DNA of 64,000 nt, from NCBI GenBank assembly GCA_023436205.1, contig JAEZKC010000006.1, positions 1 through 64,000 on the forward strand. Reading direction: 5' to 3'. Shown piece by piece: positions 54,443 to 62,926 of the stretch (positions are counted from its first letter, which is position 1; the number at the start of each line of letters is the position of its first letter). The stretch comes from Fibrobacterota bacterium. GTDB lineage: Bacteria > Fibrobacterota > Chitinivibrionia > Chitinivibrionales > Chitinispirillaceae. Position numbers and translations under genes: made by a program. The notes below the pieces were generated by a model. The model searched no databases. It had not been told where the DNA came from and saw only the letters and a list, made by a program, of their open reading frames with translations.

Positions 54443-54616
54443 ATGAGATTTACCCAAACGGCATACGACCAGTTTAATTCCATAATCGTTGTTTGCATCA
54501 TAATCACCGGTGGCATTATTGAGGCAGCGCCAGTGACTATATCATTGCACTTTTATGAAAATGGTAAAAACTTCAATGTGGAGTATCTTCCGAACGGAAC
54601 ACGGCTGGAAGACTGA
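54443..54616 (+). CDS. Possible small secreted peptide, 57 residues
   Basis: The frame has a hydrophobic segment SIIVVCIIITGGIIEAA (about residues 13-29) like a signal peptide, then a short mature part, VTISLHFYENGKNF. The ribosome site is weak (AAGG, about 12 bases before the ATG). I do not recognise it. The rest of 54316-54806 holds nothing I can support. Confidence 0.3.
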   Translation: MRFTQTAYDQFNSIIVVCIIITGGIIEAAPVTISLHFYENGKNFNVEYLPNGTRLED

Positions 54617-54806
54617 GTTACCTGTAGATGATTTCCTGATCGGTTCTTAAATATCCGATCATGTTTCAGGATACAAAGCCTGGTCATTATTCTCCTTGCC
54701 AAAATTTATGAGAATTTTTTCCATTTCCCGGGTTGCATGCATACAGGGTCTGTTTTTTGCTGTTCTGATTAAAATCAACTTTCATTTTTAGCAAAGGGGT
54801 GCGGTT

Positions 54807-55205
54807 ATGAAAGGCACAATGCTTTTAGCGGTTTTGACTTTTTCTGTTTTTTGTTCCGTTTCCTTTGCGCAGCAGGCCGATCCTTCCGATACCACCAATG
54901 GTGGACAGATGCAATGCCCGGGACACGGCATGGCGCCGGGTCAATGTATGGGGCAGGGGATGGGAGCCTGCGCGATGATGTTGCGTCCACAGGTCATTCC
55001 GACTTCGGATGGAGGAGTTATTGTCCTCATGGGAAATAAAATGATTAAGTACGACAAAAATCTCAATCGAAAGCAGGAAGTCAATATTCAGTTGAGTCAG
55101 CAGGAGATGCAGACCATGATAAATCAGATTCGGGATGCTATGAGCATGTGTCGCCAGATGATGCAGGATACGAGCTCTCAGGGTCAGGGCAGTGGTGGTC
55201 AGTAG
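54807..55205 (+). CDS. Secreted Met/Cys/Gln-rich protein
   Basis: This 132-residue protein has a signal peptide ending SVSFA|QQ. The mature part has clustered Met, Cys, His and Gln (QMQCPGHGMAPGQCMGQGMG, then CAMM) and later many Met and Gln (QEMQTMINQIRDAMSM). Met- and Cys-rich exported proteins often bind copper or other soft metals; here it is inference from composition. Its end overlaps the methyltransferase start by 14 bases. AAGGGG precedes the ATG. Confidence 0.7.
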   Translation: MKGTMLLAVLTFSVFCSVSFAQQADPSDTTNGGQMQCPGHGMAPGQCMGQGMGACAMMLRPQVIPTSDGGVIVLMGNKMIKYDKNLNRKQEVNIQLSQQEMQTMINQIRDAMSMCRQMMQDTSSQGQGSGGQ

Positions 55206-55806
55206 CAGAAGTGGATACGACCGGTTTGCATCTTTCTATGAGTACGGGGAACGGGTGCTGGAGTTATTTCTGGGCCGATGGCGTAAGATTCTGTTTCGAC
55301 GTATACAGGCTCTGAAGGTACTTGAAATAGGAGTGGGAACCGGTCGCAGCATTTCATATTACCGGCCTGGTACGAACATGATTGCCGGTGATTTGAGCTG
55401 GGGAATGATGCGTTTTGCAAGAAGGAAAGCACAGTCGCGGGCAATGGTAATCAATTTCTGTCAATTTGATGTGCAAAATATTCCCTTTGTAAGCCAAACG
55501 TTTCCCGCAGTTCTGTCTTCCCTGGTCTTCTGTTCAGTGAGTGACCCGCTTTCAGGACTCAGGGAAATCTGGCGTGTTTTACAGATTGATGGCAGGCTTT
55601 ATATGATTGAGCACGTTCGACCCGATTCCTTTGTAGCCGGGGCTGTGTTTGATGTGCTAAACTGGTTTTCTGTTTCTTTGATTGGAGAACATTTAAATCG
55701 TAACACGTCGAATCTGGTTAGTCAAGCCGGATTTTCTGTTGTGGATGAAATTCGCTGTTTTAAAGGCGTTGTAAGACTTTTGGTTGCCGAAAAGAAACTT
55801 GATTGA
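55192..55806 (+). CDS. Class I SAM-dependent methyltransferase
   Basis: This 204-residue protein has the SAM motif VLEIGVGTGRSISYY (about residue 43), acidic GDLSWGMM and the later AVLSSLVFCSVSDP. The C-terminal half resembles UbiE-like or phospholipid methyltransferases (RVLQIDGRLYMIEHV). The substrate is unknown. The GTG start at 55192 (or 55195) is inside the end of the Met-rich gene. Confidence 0.82.
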   Translation: MVVSSRSGYDRFASFYEYGERVLELFLGRWRKILFRRIQALKVLEIGVGTGRSISYYRPGTNMIAGDLSWGMMRFARRKAQSRAMVINFCQFDVQNIPFVSQTFPAVLSSLVFCSVSDPLSGLREIWRVLQIDGRLYMIEHVRPDSFVAGAVFDVLNWFSVSLIGEHLNRNTSNLVSQAGFSVVDEIRCFKGVVRLLVAEKKLD

Positions 55807-55820
55807 TGAGAGGTGCGAAA

Positions 55821-56582
55821 ATGGCTGAAGATGTGAACTTGCTGGAGCGGGGGAATCTGTATTTTTTTTATCGTCCGCGGGTGGAGGAGAAACATCCCGA
55901 AAGTGAGGAGGATGTGCAGCGGTTTTATATGGTGTTAAGTCCTGATGATGAAAATCGGTTTCGTCTGGCCATAGTAGGTCAGAAGGAGCTTCCTGAGCCG
56001 CAGGATTCAGGGCATGAAAAGTACTGGGGCTTTGTAAAAATGGTGAGCAGTTCGCCTGCTCCGATTAAAGAGGAGATAGGCAGGGAGGAGTACGAGACCA
56101 AAACGAGGGGTAAGCGGGTGGTGGGGACAGCCAGACCTGCAGGAGAGGGTGTTTACAAGATCCTCAATCATAAAGGTCATACTCATTTCGTTTATGTTCT
56201 GGAACTCCCTAGGAAACCAGGTGAAGTGCAGCAGGAATTCAATATTGAAGACCAGGCGAGTTACGTGGTTACTGTTAAAAACCCTGATAAGCCGTCTCCA
56301 CGAAATGTGGGGTTGTCGGAAGCTCGCGATGCCGAGTACCCATCAGAGCTTCAGGAGAAGTTCAGGGGAAGGCGTTTTTCGGAGCTGGATCCTGTCGATT
56401 TTTTAAACTTTGAGGGAACTCAATTCATTCTCATTTCCGCAAGTGACAATATCAAAAAGGAATTGGATGTCCAGATAAAGAGGGATAATGAGAATGATAA
56501 AACTGCCGATGTCTATACCGATCTTAAAATTAACAGAGAAAAACGCCCCAGGAAGCCTTTGTTTGAGGGTAAATGGGAATGA
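55821..56582 (+). CDS. Conserved hypothetical soluble protein
   Basis: This 253-residue protein has no signal or membrane segment and is rich in Lys, Glu and Asp. It starts DVNLLERGNLYFFYRPR, followed by YMVLSPDDENRFRLAIVG and GEGVYKILNHKGHTHFVYVL. It contains no catalytic motif that I recognise. I recall similar hypothetical proteins in other bacteria but no function. GAGAGG precedes the ATG at 55821. It follows the methyltransferase directly. Confidence 0.75.
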   Translation: MAEDVNLLERGNLYFFYRPRVEEKHPESEEDVQRFYMVLSPDDENRFRLAIVGQKELPEPQDSGHEKYWGFVKMVSSSPAPIKEEIGREEYETKTRGKRVVGTARPAGEGVYKILNHKGHTHFVYVLELPRKPGEVQQEFNIEDQASYVVTVKNPDKPSPRNVGLSEARDAEYPSELQEKFRGRRFSELDPVDFLNFEGTQFILISASDNIKKELDVQIKRDNENDKTADVYTDLKINREKRPRKPLFEGKWE

Positions 56583-56642
56583 TGTCCCATGGGTCAACTT
56601 TTTGCTTCACTTTAAAAAAACAGATTTAACAAAGAGGTGAAG

Positions 56643-57572
56643 ATGAAAGCAGTGCAGTTCAGTCGATATGGTGGCCCAGAGGTGATTGAAACAGGTGATG
56701 TACCAATTCCCTCCATTAAGGACAATCAGGTTTTGGTGGAGGTACATGCGGCGAGTCTTAACCCCATAGATTGGAAACTTAGAAGAGGTTACCTTCAGGA
56801 GGTGTTTCAGCCGGCAATGCCTGTTACGTTAGGGGGAGATTTCACCGGACTGGTTGTTAATACCGGCAGCAAGGTTACCGATTTGAATGCTGGTGATCAG
56901 GTGTATGGCCAGGCAATAGTCATGAATGGGGGGTCAGGGTCCCTGGCCGAGTTTGTTGCCTGTAACCGCCAAAATCTGAATTACAAGCCGCCTGTCTATT
57001 TTTACGAAGCTGCCGCTCTTCCTCTGGCAGGGGTGAGTGCACTTCAGAGCCTTGCAGAGCAGATTCAGCTTAAAAAAGGGCAGAAGATTCTCATACACGG
57101 GGGAGCCGGGGGCATTGGTTCCTTGGCGATTCAACTTGCTAAAACTATGCAGGCATTTGTTGCCACCACCGTTTCCGCTAAAGACATCGATTTTGTAAAA
57201 AAACTGGGCGCCGATCTGGCTATCGATTACAAAACACAGAGGTTTGAAGAAATTATTCAGGATTACGATGCAGTGTTCGACACAGTGGGAAAGGATACCT
57301 ACCGTCGCTCCTTTGCTGTTCTTAAGAAAGGTGGAATAATCAATTCGATGGTTCATCCTGTCGACGATGAGCTGGCAAGGCAGTTCGAGGTTAAAGCTCT
57401 TTACCAGAGCACAATCACCAATGCTAAAAGGCTCTCCAGACTCTCAGAATACGTCGGGAGTGATAAGCTCAAACCGGTCATCGACAGAGAGTTTTCAATC
57501 GATAATGCCAGGGAGGCCTTTGAGTACTTTGAGAATGAGCATTCGAGAGGAAAGGTGATTGTGAAGATTTGA
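56643..57572 (+). CDS. MDR-family NADPH-dependent oxidoreductase (zinc-free)
   Basis: This 309-residue protein has the GroES-like N-domain (start MKAVQFSRYGGPEVIETGDV) and the NADPH-binding Rossmann fold with HGGAGGIGSLAIQLA (about residues 155-169). The zinc ligands of alcohol dehydrogenases are absent, so it belongs to the quinone-oxidoreductase-like branch. The ATG at 56643 follows AGAGGTGAAG. It acts on an unknown carbonyl or quinone substrate. Confidence 0.88.
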   Translation: MKAVQFSRYGGPEVIETGDVPIPSIKDNQVLVEVHAASLNPIDWKLRRGYLQEVFQPAMPVTLGGDFTGLVVNTGSKVTDLNAGDQVYGQAIVMNGGSGSLAEFVACNRQNLNYKPPVYFYEAAALPLAGVSALQSLAEQIQLKKGQKILIHGGAGGIGSLAIQLAKTMQAFVATTVSAKDIDFVKKLGADLAIDYKTQRFEEIIQDYDAVFDTVGKDTYRRSFAVLKKGGIINSMVHPVDDELARQFEVKALYQSTITNAKRLSRLSEYVGSDKLKPVIDREFSIDNAREAFEYFENEHSRGKVIVKI

Positions 57573-57893
57573 GTTTCTGTTGAGTTGAGATAGAATCAGG
57601 CTGACTTTATTATTTATCCTCGTTCGTTTTCTGATATTTTGGTCCGATCCGCTCACCTGGAGCCCGCCTACGGAGTCGAAGGGTGAGCATTTTATTACTT
57701 CCAATCCTCAAAGCGTTGATCGCTCAGTGTCCAAGAATTGCTGTAAAATAGCCACCAGTTCGCTTGCTGGGTGTTTCCTGCTGAACACCTGTTTTCAGCC
57801 CACCATAAAAATGTAACAACCCTACAGTAGCTGATCTGGCAGGATTTCCCAACTACTGTATATAGAAGTAGAAAAAAATAATCAAAAAAAATC
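57573..57893. other. Gene-free stretch after the oxidoreductase
   Basis: It contains an inverted repeat GCTCACC/GGTGAGC with a loop of about 24 bases, followed by TTTTATT (57654-57700), a possible weak terminator. A second short hairpin follows (near 57769-57790). No ORF is supported. Confidence 0.4.
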
Positions 57894-57922
57894 TTGACAA
57901 AAAGCGGGGGGGGGGTAATTAT
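57894..57922 (+). promoter_or_regulatory. Promoter with a G10 tract in the spacer
   Basis: A perfect TTGACA lies at 57894-57899 and a -10-like AATTAT at 57917-57922 (or TAATTA one base earlier), with 16-17 bases between, ten of them an uninterrupted G run (57906-57915). The start of the secreted-protein gene is about 95 bases downstream. Confidence 0.6.
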
Positions 57923-58016
57923 TTTCGAAGTTCAAGTTGCACTAAGCTGGGTTCGCTAATTTTAATTTATATTTAAATACATTGATAGCCAAAAACTGTT
58001 CAACCGGAGATATAAC

Positions 58017-58610
58017 ATGGACAAAAAATTTCTTTCAATATTTATACTTTTATTCATATCCATTTGTACTTTGGCACAGAATGGTTCTGATACCCCTGTT
58101 ACCGGAGTGGCTGTGCATCTTACTGAAGAGCAGCAGGCCCGCTTTGATACCATTTTCTCTCATTATACCGATCCGGAAATGCAGGCTCGCAACAACATTA
58201 CACGCATTCTCAATGTTGGTATACCTCACCGCATAGATGAAACTGCGCTTATAGAACGGCTTGAACAGGCAAGGGAGACATGGAAATCCTGGAAATCGGG
58301 TAATAGTTCTATTGATACTGCGACCGCTTTTGATGTCCTCAGTATCCCAATGTTTCCGGGAGAGCCGGATTTTATTCTGGTGTATGATGGGTATTATTCG
58401 ACGAATGAGAGATCTGCAAAGCTAAGAGTAAAAGGAACACTAAGTTTGCCCAAAATTGTTGTAAGATACAAATGTGAGCCGGATTGCGAGCTTCAGAATG
58501 TTAGTATTGGTGGTAATTGGGGGACCTACAGACCAATGCCGGTATTCGACATTTTTATGGTGGGAAAAGGTGTACTGCACGGCTTCAAATACGAGCTTGG
58601 ACCGCAATAG
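58017..58610 (+). CDS. Secreted hypothetical protein
   Basis: This 197-residue protein has a signal peptide (LSIFILLFISICTLAQ). The mature part has helical, charged sequence (about residues 30-105, ERLEQARETWKSWKSG), then a beta-rich part (FILVYDGYYSTNERSAKLRV) with one Cys pair (KCEPDCELQN, about 157-163). I do not recognise a family. It lies 30 bases before the large metzincin gene and 95 bases after the G10 promoter, so the two genes are probably co-expressed. Confidence 0.7.
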   Translation: MDKKFLSIFILLFISICTLAQNGSDTPVTGVAVHLTEEQQARFDTIFSHYTDPEMQARNNITRILNVGIPHRIDETALIERLEQARETWKSWKSGNSSIDTATAFDVLSIPMFPGEPDFILVYDGYYSTNERSAKLRVKGTLSLPKIVVRYKCEPDCELQNVSIGGNWGTYRPMPVFDIFMVGKGVLHGFKYELGPQ

Positions 58611-58640
58611 TAATATTTAACTGGTGTATAAGGGGAAAAA

Positions 58641-61600
58641 ATGCGACATATATTGTCAGCCAGAGGTGTGTTTTGTCTGTTTTTAATGTTTTTAGCGGCC
58701 TTCCAAGCAAATGCACAGTTGAAAGCCACAGTGCACATGTATTTCGATGCCCTTTCCCTAATGCTCTCTGAAGGTAAATGGGATAATAAAGAGAATGCCC
58801 GGACAGAACTTGAGGAGGAAATCAATGAAATATTCACTAATAGTAATGTGGATATCACGATTCGCCTCCGTCTTGAGGAAACCTCTTTCGTTAGCCTCTC
58901 AAGTAGAACCAACACCAAAACTCTTGATATTCTCTCTCAAAAATCATCTCTGAATAAGCAGGTGGAGGCTCTCTGGAAAGATGCTATAGAGGGCAGCCTG
59001 GAGCCGGCGGATATCGTGGGGCTTCTGAACTATAACAGTGTAGATGACAAAATATTGGGAATGGCCACTAGCCAATTGACACAATCCAAGGATTGGAAGG
59101 AGAGTGGTTATATAGAGCTTAAATATGATGGTAGAGAGTGCTTCGTAGTGAATGTGAGCAAGATAAAGGAACCAGGTTTCAGCCGAATGCTTGCCATTGC
59201 CATACTACATGAGACAGGTCACATTTTTGGTCTTGCACATGAATGTAATAACCCTGTAGATGGTTCTTCAGATGGTATTTCTCCTGATGCACACGGTTTG
59301 ACCGTGACCTATGATGGAAAGGCTCTTGCTCATACAATTATGTCCTATGGTGAGCCCGGAACTGATCCGCTCCCCTATTTCTCTAATGCAAATATGCGGG
59401 CACGGGAGGCTGATGTTTACATCCCGGGCGGTCCTATTCGCACTTTGGTACCGGCATCAGTGATGTTCGGGGTTGCAAGAAGCGGTAGTGGTTGTACTGC
59501 TGATGAGGCGAAAGTCCTTAATGATAATAAAATGGTCTACCAGAGTATTCGGGTGGCAAGCAACACCCCCAAGGGACTATGTACTGTGCCGGATGATGGG
59601 GATCTCAAGAAGATCGTTTCATACCAGTGGGATTGTGGTAAAGAGGGGTGTGTGGGAAACGAGAGCTGCGCCCCCATGGATCTTTGCATGGAATATCCAT
59701 ATACCTGTATCGCAAACTATAAAAATAGAACTGCGCATTTCGCATTTGAAGACAAACCCAAAGTATTGTTGTGGGAGGATTACCAGTCAAGATATCTCTT
59801 TGTTCAGAATACTGCTTCTGGCTCCGGCAAATTCTATAATCTAGTTGTCCCCTATGTCGTCAGTGCTGCAGATAAATCACTCTCAGGACAGAATACGCCT
59901 CTGAGATCGAGAAAAAGTTACTATGACACTGAGACGATTTTCCAGATTGAGTTATATCTTAATGGAAGGTTATATAACATACGGAGAATAACCGCTAATG
60001 ATCTGGAAGTGGTAAACAGTAACGATGAAGTTTCCCAGAGGACTGAAACTGCACTTTCACTTCTTTTAGATTCAGATGACAAAATTGAGGTCGTAATAAA
60101 GGCTGGTAAGCTGTATGGTAATGGAGGTCTAGAAGAGGGAGTCCAGACTGTAGTAAGTGTATATGATTGGGAACTTGTGGAAATATCTGAATCAGATATA
60201 TCTTCCCCACCCGGGTCATATTATGAAGCACAACCATGTCCTGCCGGATGCGCACCATGTGCAGGAACTAGTCAGACCGTCACATTTGGTCCGGTGTACT
60301 TGCGTGATCAAAAAACATCACAAAAGGCATTGTTGCGTGTTCGCGGACAGGGAATTACGGTTGAACGTGATTATGAAGTGGTGTTACAGCCAAATCGTCC
60401 TTTCACATTTGACATTAAAATTGATTATCGGGGTAGAAGAGGATACATTGATGTATCTCTTGAGGCCATTAATCCACTTGGGACCTTTGGAGGATGGATT
60501 CAGGGGTCAGTAGTGAAACGTTTCCCGGTATTTTGTCCTAACGTTGGACCTGATGCAACAAAAACTTGCTCTCAAACGCACACAATTATTGGTAAAGACA
60601 ATGATGTGCCCATGATCAGAAAATCCAAATGCGTCAATTGGGATGCAAAAGGAAGGTGTATAGGACATGCTGATGAGTATCAAACAAGAGAAAGGGCATA
60701 TTTGAAAATTCACTGGGGGGATGGCAATATTACGTCACGTATTAGCAATGACGGTTGGGCAGGAACGGAACATTCCCATACCTATTCAGAAGTAAATAAG
60801 AGCTATCGCCCAAAGCTGGAGATTGCTTACAAATGTGGTTTTTGGGCTGAAAGTGATTTATGGTATTGGAATTGGGCAAATGCGGAGTGCGGTAAAGGTG
60901 GTAAGTGCTGTACAGAAAAGTATTTACCTCAATTTACAACGTGTGATCCAGGTAACCCCAGTTTAAGTATCGTATTGTATCATGAACCTTCAGACCCTAA
61001 TGATTATGGTGTTATTTACAAAAGCATCCAGGATGCTATTGATAATAGCACTGATGGATCCCTTATTACTCTTGGCGATGGATTATTGGAGGTGTCTACG
61101 GAGTCAAGTCCTATAGTCATCAATTCCAAACAGAATATAACAATTAGCGGCTCAGGAGTTGAAAGAACTGTGATAAGTTCTTCAGAATCTATTGCTCCCT
61201 TAGTTATTACTTCTAGCAGTGCGGTTTTAATTAAAGATATTGGATTTGAAATTTCTGAACCATCGAGTGGAATTTCGATAACCGACTCATATAATTCCAA
61301 ACTGGACAATTTGCGTGTACTTGCAAAAAAAGGTGGAAGTGCTATCAACACAGTTGGGGGAGCTGGTCTATATCTTACCAACTCAACTATTATAGGGGGA
61401 TTGACTACAAATGGTATTTCCGCTCAATCCACAAAAGAGATTTCCATTTTATCAAACGTTTTTTCTGAAAATTTAAACGGTATCTCTCTCACAAACTGTA
61501 ACGATAGTCGTATTTCCAACAACAAATTTAATAATGTAGTAAATAATGCTATTGTTATAACCGGAAATAGTTGTGGAAATGATGTTTCGGAAGATAATGT

Positions 61601-62402
61601 ATTTACAGAAGTGGGTAATGAAGTATCCGTTGAGATACCAGTTTGTAATACTGTGCCAGTAAATGGGTCTCCACATTTTGCGATAGCTGCAAAGGAAAAC
61701 ATTGCCTTATCTGATCGTAGTTGCATTTTAGCACCATCTATTGGTCTTAACGGGTCCTTATTATTAGGATGTGATGCAGAAATTAAAGCTGGTGCTATTA
61801 TCGCTGGAGAAATGCATCTTTCTGATCGAGCAAGAATAGACGGGGACATTCAGTTGGCGGGTGATGTATTTAAGGGAAATCAAAATCAAATAGTCGGGAC
61901 TATTAAGGAATTCTATACTATTCCTGAAATAGTCATCCCCGATGAACTGTATATAGCAGATAGTTCCACCTTCAGCATTGCAAATGACCAAGAATATCAT
62001 TTTCAGCCCGGTATTTACGGTGATGTTCGGATTTATTCTAGAGCAAAGGTGTATTTTCAACCGGGTGATTATTTTTTCAGATCGTTAATCTTCGAGCCTG
62101 ATGTAAATATCTCAATTGATGCAGCTTCTAAATCAATTTACTGGAAAGTTGTCAATGAGTTTTCCATTGGAGATAGAAGCAGAATTATAAACACCAATCC
62201 AGAGTTACTTCAGATTCATTCTCTTCAGAGTTCTTCACTCAAAATTGGTAATGATGTCGAATTTGTTGGCTCAATTAAAGCGCCTTATGCTCTTGTGGAA
62301 GTGTGTACAAAAAAGAAAGTTGACGGCAGTACTCGGTTCCGAGGTCCTATTCAGGCTCGTGCAATTCGGCTGGAACCTGATGTGATTATTGATGCAAGAT
62401 AG
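58641..62402 (+). CDS. Secreted metzincin-like protease fused to beta-helix and polymer-forming domains
   Basis: This 1253-residue protein starts with a signal peptide (GVFCLFLMFLAAFQANAQ). A metzincin zinc site, HETGHIFGLAHE (residues 190-201), and a later Met-turn, TIMSYG (about 233), mark a protease domain in the first 300 residues. Beta domains with several Cys follow (about 300-770), including a PKD-like part with HSHTY (about 713). A right-handed beta-helix follows (about 790-1010, repeated I/L/N ladders), then a bactofilin-like or hexapeptide-like stretch (about 1010-1253, GDIQLAGDV, GIYGDVRIYSRAKV, FVGSIKAPYA). No sorting-like domain is obvious. A surface-attached adhesin or protease is likely; the substrate is unknown. 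AAGGGG precedes the ATG. Confidence 0.78.
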   Translation: MRHILSARGVFCLFLMFLAAFQANAQLKATVHMYFDALSLMLSEGKWDNKENARTELEEEINEIFTNSNVDITIRLRLEETSFVSLSSRTNTKTLDILSQKSSLNKQVEALWKDAIEGSLEPADIVGLLNYNSVDDKILGMATSQLTQSKDWKESGYIELKYDGRECFVVNVSKIKEPGFSRMLAIAILHETGHIFGLAHECNNPVDGSSDGISPDAHGLTVTYDGKALAHTIMSYGEPGTDPLPYFSNANMRAREADVYIPGGPIRTLVPASVMFGVARSGSGCTADEAKVLNDNKMVYQSIRVASNTPKGLCTVPDDGDLKKIVSYQWDCGKEGCVGNESCAPMDLCMEYPYTCIANYKNRTAHFAFEDKPKVLLWEDYQSRYLFVQNTASGSGKFYNLVVPYVVSAADKSLSGQNTPLRSRKSYYDTETIFQIELYLNGRLYNIRRITANDLEVVNSNDEVSQRTETALSLLLDSDDKIEVVIKAGKLYGNGGLEEGVQTVVSVYDWELVEISESDISSPPGSYYEAQPCPAGCAPCAGTSQTVTFGPVYLRDQKTSQKALLRVRGQGITVERDYEVVLQPNRPFTFDIKIDYRGRRGYIDVSLEAINPLGTFGGWIQGSVVKRFPVFCPNVGPDATKTCSQTHTIIGKDNDVPMIRKSKCVNWDAKGRCIGHADEYQTRERAYLKIHWGDGNITSRISNDGWAGTEHSHTYSEVNKSYRPKLEIAYKCGFWAESDLWYWNWANAECGKGGKCCTEKYLPQFTTCDPGNPSLSIVLYHEPSDPNDYGVIYKSIQDAIDNSTDGSLITLGDGLLEVSTESSPIVINSKQNITISGSGVERTVISSSESIAPLVITSSSAVLIKDIGFEISEPSSGISITDSYNSKLDNLRVLAKKGGSAINTVGGAGLYLTNSTIIGGLTTNGISAQSTKEISILSNVFSENLNGISLTNCNDSRISNNKFNNVVNNAIVITGNSCGNDVSEDNVFTEVGNEVSVEIPVCNTVPVNGSPHFAIAAKENIALSDRSCILAPSIGLNGSLLLGCDAEIKAGAIIAGEMHLSDRARIDGDIQLAGDVFKGNQNQIVGTIKEFYTIPEIVIPDELYIADSSTFSIANDQEYHFQPGIYGDVRIYSRAKVYFQPGDYFFRSLIFEPDVNISIDAASKSIYWKVVNEFSIGDRSRIINTNPELLQIHSLQSSSLKIGNDVEFVGSIKAPYALVEVCTKKKVDGSTRFRGPIQARAIRLEPDVIIDAR

Positions 62403-62441
62403 CCCGTTTCCGGTTTAATTCTATTCCTGAGAACCTTTTAC

Positions 62442-62466
62442 TCCCCTCTCCAAAACGGGGAGGGGA
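62442..62466. terminator. Strong GC hairpin between convergent genes
   Basis: A ten-pair stem, TCCCCTCTCC (62442-62451) with GGGGAGGGGA (62457-62466), has one G-U pair and an AAAAC loop. It lies between the ends of the metzincin and CBS genes. It could terminate both, although there is no long T tract. Confidence 0.55.
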
Positions 62467-62474
62467 TTTGGGTT

Positions 62475-62903
62475 CTACCTTGAGGGCTTACTGGGCTCAG
62501 AAACATCTCTAATCACTTCACCGGCCAGTTCTCTCTGTGCATGGACCGCCAGATCTCCCAGTGAACAAATTCCCACAACATTGCCGTATTTATCATTCAC
62601 CAGAAGGCGTCGCACCTTGTGTTCCTCCATGATTTTTGCCGCCTGCTCGATATCGGCATCATCGGTGCAGGAAAGCACCCGATCCGACATAACTTGCTTT
62701 ACGGTAATTCTGGCAGGGTTAAGCTCCTCTGATATTGCCCTTACTACGATATCTCTATCGGTGATTATTCCAATCACTGAGCCGTCTTCTCTTACGGGAA
62801 TGGCTCCTATATCTAGATCCCGCATCTTTTTGGCAGCATCGAGAATGGTAAAATTGGAAAGAATAGTATCCACACTGGATGTCATGATATCTCTTACTTT
62901 CAT
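62475..62903 (-). CDS. CBS-pair domain protein
   Basis: This 142-residue protein consists of two CBS motifs (start VRDIMTSSVDTILSNFTIL; second ITVKQVMSDRVLSC). CBS pairs bind adenine nucleotides such as AMP and ATP and usually regulate another protein. The ATG at 62903 after AAAGGAAA is chosen; the longer frame overlaps the upstream gene. It lies 23 bases after the erythromycin esterase-like gene and may be co-regulated with it. Confidence 0.88.
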   Translation of the reverse strand: MKVRDIMTSSVDTILSNFTILDAAKKMRDLDIGAIPVREDGSVIGIITDRDIVVRAISEELNPARITVKQVMSDRVLSCTDDADIEQAAKIMEEHKVRRLLVNDKYGNVVGICSLGDLAVHAQRELAGEVIRDVSEPSKPSR

Positions 62904-62926
62904 GATGATGTTTCCTTTACTTTTGT

